A stretch of DNA of 64,000 nucleotides from Owenia fusiformis. Lineage: Eukaryota > Annelida > Polychaeta > Sabellida > Oweniidae. Position numbers and translations under genes: made by a program. Positions 26,531 through 37,700 of the stretch are shown piece by piece. The stretch covers positions 7,271,525-7,335,524 of the forward strand of contig CAIIXF020000004.1 in NCBI GenBank assembly GCA_903813345.2. Direction: 5' to 3'. The stretch's first letter is position 1. Each line of letters starts with the position of its first letter. A model generated the notes under the pieces. That model was not told the origin of the DNA and did no database searches. It worked only from the letters and a program-made list of their open reading frames with translations.

Positions 26531-27690
26531 CATTGCTCATAAGTTGCATATAAGTTCCTCGAAGACGTTGCATATTTTCGATCTTTAAACGTTGAGAAAA
26601 CGTTAACCTGAGATTTTTAACAGAACGTCTATCGATGGTATAAAAAGTACGTTGTTGTAACGTGTTCGTAAAGTTCGTTAGTGTGGAAAACGTAACAGGG
26701 ACGTCGTTTTGGTTTTTTACCACATTGGTCCATATGCGACGTACTGTAACTGTAACATTTCCGACGTAATGTTAACGTGAAAAACAAACGTTGTCAAATG
26801 TTCTTTTATGTGAAATTACCTCAAAACGTGACTTCCATAATGACGTCCATGTACCCTTCTGATCTGACATTATTTAAATATTCAGCAAAACGTCGATGGA
26901 TGGTATAAGCAGTACGTCATTGAAACGTGTTCGCAAAGTACGTAAGTGTGGAAAACGTAAGAGGGACGTTTGATTTTTTACCACATTGGCCCATATGCGA
27001 CGTAACTTAAACGTTAAAATTCAACGTTGTCGAAACAGATTTTTAGTATCAAAATATTTGTTGGTGTAGAAAACGTTACAAAGACGTTGTGTTCTCACTA
27101 AATCAGTTCATTTTCGACGTAATTATTTAACGTTAAAAGTTAACATTTAAAAAGTGACGTCCATAATGACGTTCATGTACCGTGCTGATCTGACGTTATT
27201 TGAATATTCAGTAAAACGTTGTATAAAAAGTAAAGTTCGTTAGTGCTGAAAACGTAGCAGGGACGTTCCATTTTTACCACATTGGTTAAGTTTCGTCGTA
27301 ACGTAAACTTTTAAGTTCAACATTGTCGAAATGACTTTTAAATATCAAAATATTTGTAAGTAATAGAAAACGTTACAAAGACCTATATTCTCACTAAATC
27401 GGTTCATTACCGACGTAATGTTAACCAAGATGTAAAATTACCTCAAAATGTGACGTTGAAAATAACGTACATGTGTCCAGATCAAACGTTATCTTAATAT
27501 TCTGCAAAACGTCGATGAATGGTATAAAAATAAGGTTGTATTAACGTGTTCGTTAGGTGTATTCGTGTAGAAAACGTTACAGGACCGTCTCATTTTTACC
27601 ACATTGGTTCATTTGCGACGTAACGTAAACGTTTAGTTGAACATAGTTGAAACGAGTTTTAAATGTTAAAATATTTTTGACTATTCCCGG
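26530..27690. repeat. ACGT-rich tandem array, ~260-320-bp units
   Basis: Four diverged units. The landmark TTTTTACCACATTGG, exact or nearly so, recurs at about 26714, 26976, 27272 and 27594. Each unit also has a TATAAAAAGTACG-like word, GTGGAAAACGT and many AACGTT/GACGT words. The density of ACGT is far above the AT-rich surroundings. The longest ORF across it (minus strand) has no family signature and I treat it as chance. Confidence 0.75.
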
Positions 27691-28500
27691 GCCCAATACT
27701 TCGATGAACTGGAAAAATTGGTACAGGACTAAGCTTTGAAACGTGTAACTTAACTTCCCTATTGTCACTCTACTATACCTTGCATTGGGTGTTCATGAGC
27801 AACCCTTTTGGCTTATTAGTAATAATTATGTTATTTGTTTTTATTTGTCTGTTCCTTATTAATGGTTTATTGGATGACGTTAGATGTTAATAAGGTACTT
27901 CAAAAATATACTGAACAATACAATTGGATAAACAGAGTATCTTATGCATTTCTAGGGGTTAGGTATAGTAGAGCGATTGTGTAGGACTGCTGTTTAAATA
28001 CAACCATCAGTCAAATACAATAACACCTCAATTAACCCACTGTGTACATATACTCCCCTAGAGACAATAGAAAAATAAGTTACTTTCCAATGATACATCA
28101 CTCAACGGTAACACATCAAACGAACATCATACATAAAGATGGCTTATACACGTCACGTTCCATCACTGACACCTCTATATTTACATTAAAAATCATAATT
28201 TACAGATTTTAATTAAATTGAATTATCCAATCGGACAAAAAGAGTAAGAAAGTATTGGATTTACACAGTGGTTAGTTCAATAGTATCTGAATAGTTTTTT
28301 CTTGTCGTATCGACTTTCTATAGAATTGTAATTCTTCAATGAAAACGATACACTGTGTATACAAAGGAAATTGCTGGAAGATTTGAAAGACCACTGAGTA
28401 CACAAAGGACATTAGAGCTACGGAACATTGCTGAAAAAATGTGTAAAATTGTAAATAGATCACTAAATGTCAAATCAATGAATCTCTTGTTCGCAATTTA
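27691..28500. other. No gene recognised
   Basis: Unremarkable AT-rich sequence between two tandem arrays; nothing supportable. Confidence 0.45.
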
Positions 28501-28504
28501 TCTG

Positions 28505-28812
28505 TAGTTTTCAACGCGGTCTAATATCACACAAGGGATTTTCTAATGTTTTCCTAACACAGGGGCTTCAGTCTAATGTCTTTATCACACAGGGAGTTGT
28601 CTAATGTCTTTATCACACAGGGGCTTGCCTAATGCCTTTAACACAAAGGAGATGACCTAACGTCTTTATCACACAGGGTCTTGGCCTAATTTCTACATCA
28701 CAAAGGGGCTTGTCTAATGTCTTTATCACACAGGCCCTTACCCAATATACATGTAGTTATCACACGTACAGGAGAAAACCCAATTTCTACATCACAAAGG
28801 GGCTTGTCCAAT
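28505..28812. repeat. ~38-bp tandem array
   Basis: About eight imperfect copies built on TATCACACAGGGGCTTG followed by TCTAATGTCTT. Some copies read ACATCACAAAGGGGCTTGTC, so at least two subtypes are interleaved. Unit length varies between roughly 36 and 45 bp. Confidence 0.85.
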
Positions 28813-29379
28813 CACTGGTGCTCCTCGTCTTCATTTCTTGGTGGTGCAAAATATAACATCACATTTGAAAAGCTGCTCAATAAGTGAATAGTGGAATGAT
28901 TACAGAACTCCAGGGATTAGAGAATGTATCACACGACAAAACATAATAATTGCGATTTATTTTACTTTTGAACATTACAGCATTATATTACGTGTGGAAA
29001 CGTGTTTCATAAACTAAAGGTAACTCCTACTCAATTCTACGAGACTGCGATTTCTAACTTTACCTATTTGCTTCCTGTCACGGGAGGCCACTTTATAATT
29101 AGCAGCATCCATTCCACCTTTTTTTGTCTAGCCTGAGCCTAAACTAGTTGTAAACAAATTTTTGGTCTAGCCTACAGAATCATGTAGGTGGGGGAGGTGC
29201 ATTTAGATATTGCTGTCCAAACTCATCTTGGATTTCCAAGGTATGATGTGTTCATTGATTGAAAATCAAACTTGGAAACGAGTAATGAGTATGGTCCAAA
29301 CTTGGCAAGTTGATATGCATTGTTAAGTGAAAACGTCAAAGTAGTTTTTGCATATAAATATTAAACAAGGCACAGACGT

Positions 29380-29965
29380 GAACAATATCGTACCTAAAAC
29401 AAGCAGTGTGACAGTGAAGAATTTAGGACGGAAAATCCAAAATGGCTACCTTAAAATTTACCCAGAATGCCCAAAAACTAATCAGTTCTTAACTTTGATA
29501 CGTAGAAACATCCCTGAAAATTTCAGATGAATCCATCAAATGGTTTGGCTGGAAACCTGTAGACAAGTCTTGAAAGTGAAGATTTTAGGACGGAAAATCC
29601 CAAATGGCCACCTTAAAATTAACCCAGAATGCCCAAAAACTAATCAGTTGTTAACTTTGATACGTAGAAACATTCCTGAAAATTTCAGATGAATCCGTCA
29701 AATGGTTTGGCTGGAAACCTGTAGACAAGTCTTGGAAGTGAAGATTTTAGGACGGAAAATCCAAAATGGCCACCTTAAAATTTACCCAGAATGCCCAAAA
29801 ACTAATCAGTTCTTAACTTTGATACGTAGAAACATTACTGAAAATTTCAGATGAATCTGTCAAATGGTTTGGCTGGAAACCTGTAGACAAGCTGAAAAGT
29901 GAGACGCCGCCCGCCCGCCCGTCAAGGTGACGACAATATCGTACCTTTATTAGGTACGATAAAAA
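29380..29965. repeat. Three-copy ~166-bp repeat ending in a GC-rich tail
   Basis: Three near-identical copies, each with TTTAGGACGGAAAATCC at about 29422, 29582 and 29747 (roughly 160-166 bp apart). The block is flanked by ACAATATCGTACCT: once at 29384 at the left and once at 29934 at the right, where it folds as GTACC-TTTATTA-GGTAC. The last copy runs into CGCCCGCCCGCCC, the most GC-rich spot in this half of the window. It looks like a non-autonomous mobile element with internal tandem repeats; no ORF of note. Confidence 0.7.
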
Positions 29966-31009
29966 TCATTAGGATACACATTTATTTTCATTTATTCTTT
30001 ACAAAATTTTATTTCCTGAAATTCTGACCTATAGTTGTACTGTTTGTCATTAATACAATCACTTGGTGTTCACTGCACACACGATCAAAGCAGATTCCCC
30101 TTGGACTTTACATGGATCATTGTGCGTTGTATTTCATGTGGATTAGCTGGGACCAGTGTACAAAAATTATATTTTGACGTTTTTCTCTGGCAATCATGAT
30201 TTTTCTTTCAAATTTCAACAAAATGCCAAAAATGGGAGCCAGACAAGGCAGTCCGAGTAGCTCATAGCTTATTTGACCTACTTTCCGACACAGCCTGGAT
30301 AAAAATTGGCAAATCATACTTAAGTAAACAGTACATTTCTGAAATTTTTTGGTGGGCCAGTTGCCTTGGCTTTATGTCAAGAGTTCCATCGTCGTTTCTT
30401 CAGCTCCCGTCTGAAGACCAAGCATACTATAAATGTAACAGTTCATGTACATGTTTACATGTAGATAAAAGAGCATGATTGGCAAGTCCCCACGCATTCT
30501 ATTTCTATAGTAAACACGTCTCCTGCCGAGAGAATAAACTAAGGGGCAAAACATTTAGAGGAAGCAGTAGAGGTGTTAAATGAAGAGAATTTTTTCATAA
30601 ACATCTTCGAGGAGTTCATTTTCAATTAACTAGACTAGTAACCGGTTGTTTATCAGACATTTCACATATTGTCATGTCAGATTAATTGGATTTTCTCAGT
30701 GCAGTGAAACAAGCATAGATGGTACTCCATTCTTTATCAAATAGTCTTGCTTAAAAGACCCTGTACCCCCCCCCCCTTATCCTTCTCTCTGTATATTGCC
30801 AGGTAAAGAGAGTGAAGGTGACGGGGGGTTGGATACAGTCTTTGAGCAATACTATTATCAGATAGTGTTCTACTTGGGAGGAGTAAATGAAGATAATTTG
30901 TAGATATACCCCCAAATATATCATATTCACACGTAAGACTACATTTTAACTCCTTCAAAATAATCGCAACCAAAGTCAATGCAGTTTAATAAGGCAACGT
31001 TTCACTTAA
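29966..31009. other. No gene recognised
   Basis: Nothing recognised on either strand. A C-run sits at 30767-30776. Confidence 0.4.
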
Positions 31010-31169
31010 GGAATAAATAATGATAGGCCATTCAATATGGTGAAATTCAGCACGAGTTGGACAGAATGTTGTACAAAGCACGAACCGAAGGTGAGTGCAT
31101 TTGTACTAACATTCTGTCCAACGAGTGCTGAATTTCACCATATTGAATGGCCTATCATTATTTTTTCCG
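31010..31169. repeat. Long fold-back (inverted) repeat
   Basis: Two arms of about 62-68 bp (31010-31077 and 31099-31169) are nearly perfect reverse complements around a ~21-nt loop; for example GGCCATTCAATATGGTG on the left and CACCATATTGAATGGCC on the right. Downstream, GGGAGTAAAAAAGAACAG (31363) and CTGTTCTATTTTACTCCC (31282) form a second, looser pair, so a larger fold-back element may extend to about 31570. Confidence 0.8.
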
Positions 31170-31737
31170 ATTCAAACATAAAAATTAGTAAAAGCCGTGT
31201 CTGTGGAACGGGCATGAAGGAAGAATACGCATGCTGTCAAGATTCTGAAGTCGGCCGGAAAATTTTTATAATTTGTTTGGGCTGTTCTATTTTACTCCCC
31301 GTTTTAGATTTTATACAAAACAAGGAAGTCAGCCATAGTTAAATAGTTACAGTAGTTACGGAGGGAGTAAAAAAGAACAGCTATCCCCGGACAGAGCCCC
31401 AGATGTGCAGCTGAGATGTGACGTCACTCAAAACAATGCAAATTGCAGATTGAATAGAGCATGGTCGTGCATCTATGGAGAATTAGAGAACGTTCTATAT
31501 TGGCTATGCTGCATTCTGATTGGTTGAGAAATTCGAATAGAGCACGGTCATGTTTGAATCTGTCCTTAAAGACGTGCAACAGGGCACCATTCAATGACTG
31601 ATAACTACCATTGAAAGTTTTAATGACGGCTTCATTGGTGTCAAAACAGATTTTTGCAGTTGAAAAGAGGTATTAGTCGCACGGGGTCAGGTCTGGGGCC
31701 CGGGGTCTGGGAAATAGGGAGCCTGGGGTGGTTGTGT

Positions 31738-31870
31738 GGCTATGGAGAAGGCTTTATCTACTGCATCTTCAGTAATGTGGGCTCTGTGGGGTGGAGCATT
31801 GTCGTCATGACAGTGAAATCCCCTTCAACCACATCTGGCTTGATCGAAGCTGTGACTGAACCGTGTTGAT
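31738..31870 (-). pseudogene. Tc1/mariner-type transposase fragment
   Basis: On the minus strand one frame reads CHDDNAPPHRAHITEDAVDK, which matches the block around the second catalytic Asp of Tc1/mariner DDE transposases (a DNAPxHRA-type motif). Continuing, the frame reads to PYFPDPGPQT and then a stop, where intact members have the SPDLNPIE-type block. Only about 45 codons are readable and upstream sequence needs frame changes, so this is a dead relic. Family assignment rests on that one motif. Confidence 0.45.
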
Positions 31871-32444
31871 GGCATTTTTGTCAATTGAGAGGCGATAAAG
31901 TAGGTACCTTCAAGCAATTCAATTCAGTATAAACATTTCGATCAAAATGAAAAAAGTTTGAAGTGACAATCATTTAAAATTAATAGGGTAGAATTTCAAA
32001 AAGCAGAAACGAAGCGAAAAAATAATAGTGCAAATATTAGTGGGAATACAGTATCAAGATTCTTGTGTAACATACATGTTTAGGGCATGTGCTCGAAAGC
32101 ACTTGTAGTATATTACAGAAAATGTTATGCACATTTGGAATAATATTATCAATCTTCTCTATGTCTGTGTCCTGTCTTTGTGGGAGTGAACTGTATACGC
32201 CACCCACCAATATATTTTTAGACTCCAAATGGCGTCTGATTCAATTTCTATTCTAGTAAACAAACGTGAGTTCCTAAATTCTAGACGAGGATCCAGAGTC
32301 CTCTTTCAATATGTTGTTCTTACTGCAATCATTGTATAAATAAATCTTAATATTATATATCTTTAGGAGTTCGAAAGCTTGTTTTGTCATTCCTTGCCCT
32401 AAGCCAGGACCTATATTCCTTCATTCCTGTGGGGCTTTTCCTGT

Positions 32445-34771
32445 TTAGGCCAGAGTGCTTCTTGTCCCTCTCTCAAGTGATGCGCTTCCTTTAGCTTTCG
32501 TAAAGTTGGAATATCTGAAATATAAATGTACATCTTTTGTATGATAATCTATTTAATAAATCATACACAAGATGTCCCGAAAGTATGGAGCTCCCTTTAG
32601 GCAGACATGTACCAATGCCTCCATAGTATGTGTCATATATCATTTTAAAGCTTATCCAAAATTCTGTCATGTATCATGGTTCAACTCACAAATGGGAAAA
32701 AGTTACAGGCATTTCAAAATTTAGTTACACTTCTAAACTTTAAGGCATGAATCCAAATGATACATTGAAATCAACAATACACCAAATTGTGATGCACATA
32801 AACAAGATTTTCACAGATCAACAGCCTAGGTGTTTAAATAAACATATCTTTTGCTCCGCTATAATGCTGAAGCGATTGAGGAGCTTCTTATGTAATACAT
32901 TATATTGATATAAATAAATATGAGTAAATAAAAAAAAACAAAAAAAAACATATCTTTGGTAGGTTTCACCGAATTAAAGGCCTATGAGCATTACTTTGAA
33001 AAACTTTTAAGAAACGAGGTTTCTTAATGGTGATTTCAATAAGTATTGCATCAAATCCTTTATACAAACAATAATGATAAAAAGTGAAAAAAAACATCCT
33101 CCATGATGCACAGCAGGCGTCTAAACGTGACGAAATAGCAGACACTCAGAATTTATGTTGATAATAGCTTTTAACTCATCACTTTTAAGCTATCATGAAT
33201 GTATTTATACTTTAAAGCTGCTAGGGTGGGATATGTCTTTAAACAGCAATGTGCGAAAAAACAGTGAAATCTATGGCTGCAAATGAACTAAACCTATTAT
33301 CGTCCAATTACTTTCTTGAATTTAAATTTTTTCTGGATTTAAGTCACTCAGATATTGCCAAGGTCTTTCATTGAAAAAGTAGTTTGCATTTATTGGAGTA
33401 CAGAATGTATATGTACAGTAAAACCTGTCTTAGTGAGCACCTCTCTCTGGTGGACATTCATCCTCTGCACATACTCTACTGACTTCTGTATAAATTACTG
33501 TACTTCTACTTAATTTGGCAGCTGTTTTAATGTCGGCCAAAAATTAAGTGGCTGCCAAATTCCCTGGTAATTTTAGTACCATGTAAATTAGTACCATTAT
33601 TACATTGTAATATCGCAAGTCCGCCAAATGTACAAAACAGCAAATCTACCAAAATAAGTAGCACCAAATTAAGTAGAAGTACAGTACCCTCTCTGTAGTG
33701 AACACCTATCAACACTAAGTATTTGTCTCAGCAAAAAAATGTTCAATATCATACACAGGTTTTACTGTATATGTATGTGTGTATATATTAGAGAGGATAC
33801 ATATAAATCATACAGATATCCCTTTTGTAATGGTACGATGGTCCATACTTACATCATTTCATATTTCATTCTTTCTTGGGCTGACACAGATGGAGACATT
33901 TTCTTCACAGCTGCCACCAAGCAGCTCTGATTGACAATGGTTCCCATAGCAACCACTTCCTTGGCAGCCATCTTGGATTCTTCTTGTTCCACACTGACAC
34001 CTGTCTGCAGTTTCTTCAACTAAAGTAGCAATAACAATATGTTCATTAATTCTTATCGAGCATAGGAACATGTGTAATTAAGTAAGTCAGACTCCCAAGT
34101 AGAAGAGACCTATGTTATTGAGGATATTTTATTCCAAGTATGTTATTATGTTGAAAAGAGGCATGAGGCCCAAAATGGCTTTTAAAAGTTACTTTTGACT
34201 GATACTTCACATCTATACATGAATGCAAAGCGCCTCAAAGCCTTTTTCTACTTCAGTCACACTACATGTACAAGCTAAGTACATCTGTATACTTGCACAT
34301 ATACATGTAATGACATTACATATATGCTATATGTGTACCAAGACTAATTTCTTTGGGTCAGAGTTCTACCTTATCTTGGATGGATTTCCCTACATCAGCA
34401 GTCACAGCAACTGGACCATCTTCCAGTTTCTCCATATAGACAATATTAGAATCAGTTTGTATTGTGCTGCCATCTTTCAAAGGAGTAATTTGTTCTCCAT
34501 CGCTACTCTGTCCAGTAATGATATCCTCAACAACTTGTTTCAAACTTGTGTCTTCACTGGTATATCCAGAATTGTGCTGCCCTCTATTGGTAGATCCAAT
34601 CTTGTGTTCCCGCTGCAAGTCGTGTATGGACTCAAGTTGAGCATTGTAAAGCAGGGCCTTTAGATCAGCCCCTGTGAAATTTTCACAATAGGTGTTCACT
34701 TGGTCAAGATCCACGTCATCTGCCAGATTGACCTTCCTTGATAAAGCTTCAAGGATCTCTAGTCTCTCATC
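32445..34771 (-). CDS. PEX1: PEX1 exons 17-19: D2 lid and C-terminal tail
   Basis: Exon 17 (34370-34771, 134 codons) carries the D2 lid ([20 protein letters not shown]) and a variable acidic tail. Exon 18 (33853-34019) has [19 protein letters not shown], the conserved last helix of the AAA fold. Exon 19 (32445-32514) is short and ends RGTRSTLA before TAA, close to the usual PEX1 C-terminus (…VTLA). The 1.3-kb last intron carries the nested MITEs and a retroposon. Exon 18's donor GTAAGT also creates an in-frame stop if unspliced. Confidence 0.88.
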
Positions 34772-37700
34772 CTTCAATTAAAATACAAATACGTACAGGG
34801 GTTTCATTAGCAGCAGGCATCGGGTAATTTTCACTGGTTGTTTTCACAAAATCGCCTGTTGTTTTTAAGGACTTTTCAACTTTTCCATGTTAAATTCATG
34901 ATTTCCATTAATTTTGCCTCTTGTTTTTATTTATTTAGACTGTTGTGAGAAATTCTAGTGAAAAATGAAATGAAAACAACAGGCAAAATTAATGGAAATC
35001 ATATATTTAACATGGAACAGTCCCTTAAAAACAACAGGCGATTTTGTGAAAACAACCTGTGAAAATAGCCTGTTGCCTCCTGCTAATGAAACCCCGCATT
35101 ACTGTAAAATAAATGTCCTCTATCATTATTCATTTCACACCATGTAAAAATGCATGCACTCTACAATTAGTACATGAACATACATGATACAAATCTATTT
35201 ACTTTAAAATTTCATTTTCATGATTTTGGTATTTTCATGTAGTTTCTATGTCCATTTACCTTTGTTGGTATACCACAATGTAGGCATTTATCCAATCTGC
35301 CGGGACGTAGGAGGGCTGGGTCTATGAGGTCAGGTCTACTTGTTGCCGCAAGGATACACACACCTGGTATCAGAAACAGAAGATACAGTGACGTGTCACT
35401 GTTAAATGGTAATAACTTGTTTACATTTTTCGCAATTTTGAATTTATTAATAACAATCAAAAACCATTACAAAATTCAATTTTTGAAACCTAAAACAAAT
35501 GCTGCAAACAAATCCTTCTTTATGCGAGCCCTATCTACACCATCCAACTGAGTTACCAGCTGATTCACAACTCTATCAAACTCTATCAAATAACTAACCT
35601 TCTAGCCCTTCTACACCATCCAACTGAGTTAGCAGCTGATTCACAACTCTATCAAACTCTATCAAATAACTAACCTTCGAGCCCTTCTACACCATCCAAC
35701 TGAGTTAGCAGCTGATTCACAACTCTATCTGTCACACCAGTACTGTCATGTCCTCTCCTAAACACATGATGCAAAACCAATATTAGTTTAAAATTGTTTA
35801 AGTATGAAATTTTAGGATCCTCTCAATAGGATCTTAGTCATAGCACAATTAGTTGAATGTCTTTATCCATGAAATACCTCCACTGTACACAACTGTCTGG
35901 TTCAATATGAGGCACGAAGGCGTAACCTTAGTTTTTTTTCTGAAAATCTGCAAAACTAAATTGGTTCTTATTGAATCATTAATTAATCAAATTTGTTGAA
36001 TGTTTCAATCTTACAGTGTATTTATTAGCTTTTCACATCATATCTGATGAAAAAAAACTGCAAAGTGGAACACATGTGCAAGTGGAGCAACTCTACAAGT
36101 GGAACACTTCTGTAAGTGGAACACCTCCACAAATGTAACACTTCTTACTGTATTTTCTTATGTTTAAGCATCTATTTAATTCAACCTATGTTGAACAATC
36201 AAACACTAAGCTTACCTAGGTGCAAGAGAGTCAAACTCATCAAAGAAAAGTATACAAGGTTTAGCACTCTGGGCTCTTATGAAGGTTGAGCGGACAGCTT
36301 GTTCACTAGCTCCTATGTATTTATTCAATAGCTCAGGACCCTAAAGAGTAAAAAATAAAATTGAATGGAGTAAAATACACCATATCATAGTCTTCGTGTA
36401 AGTTTATCATCCATTTGAAAACAAAAAGTGGCTCCAAAGCAGTCACTGTTGAATCCTATCTTCACTTCATTTGATGCATTAACAATCGATCACCCGCCTT
36501 TTTGTAAGCATGCTATAAAGTTTGGACTGGACTGTGTTACTTTTAACCCATTTTAACAAGTGAATATGTAAAATTGTATAAAACATGTGTACTCATTAAT
36601 AAAGCGAGGATAGGATAGTTCTGTATAAAAGGCATGCAATCGTTGTTTATTTTTTCCAAGTTTTTGATGGGATTACTCAACTGAAATATACTGTATTAGT
36701 GCCTTAACCCTCCTAAGGCTCCTTATTGGTGTTTGATTTACCTTAATACTGATGAAGTTCAATCCACACTCCTTGGCTACTACCCCTGCCAGGAGGGTTT
36801 TTCCTGACCCTGGAGGCCCATACAGTAAAAGTCCAGACCTCAGGCGTAGAGGACAGGCAGCAAACAGCTGAGGGTACTGGGGTAAATAATATAATAAAAT
36901 TGATCAGTATTAGTAATAAAAGGACCTTTAAACCATGCAGAATCAAATTCAATGAGCTAATTTGTTTAAGATTATATCAGATTTCAAAGCTATGAGAGAA
37001 CTTTAGGCAGTTATACATGTACATATATTATATAATAACTAGATCTCCCATACAAAAGTTTGAATTTAATTTAATATCCTGTGACTTAAGATTAAGAACA
37101 TCGAACAAACATTTTGCCAAATGAGATGTGTCAAACTCTATTTGGGTTACATGTTTTGCTACACGTAATTCTCATATAAAGAATTCTCATATAAAGATTT
37201 CAAAACATAGTAACTTTAAGTGTACATGTATGAGACGTGCTTGACAGGAGTGATTGAAGCATGAGTGAGCAAGGACGATTGGAATCTGGTTCAATATTTT
37301 TTAATCTCCAATCGATGCGGTAGTTTCCAATCCTACCTGTATATTTCTACGGCTGCTAGGAGAATGGCCAATATTCTTAACTGAATTTTGTATTTATAAT
37401 ATAACTACGTTATACCCGTATATGGAACAAAATATCAATTGGGGACCCTGGGAACCAATCCTCCTTGATGAGTGAGTTACCTTTGAAGGCAGCATCAGTG
37501 TATCAACCAATGTGTTCCTGACATCATGCAGTCCCCCAACATCTGACCAACCCAGTTCACCCACTGTGTGTAGTGATACATTACGTAGAGACACTGGTGT
37601 GAAGTCTTCCAGTGCATTGTCAAAGTCAGTGCTCCTTAGTGACACATTATCATCTGTTAGATAAAAATATAATGAGTAGGGCATGTAGTTACTATGGTAA

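Noticed and set aside
26334-26723. 129-codon minus-strand ORF
   Set aside because: Lies over an (AAAT)n tract and the ACGT array; no homology or codon signal.
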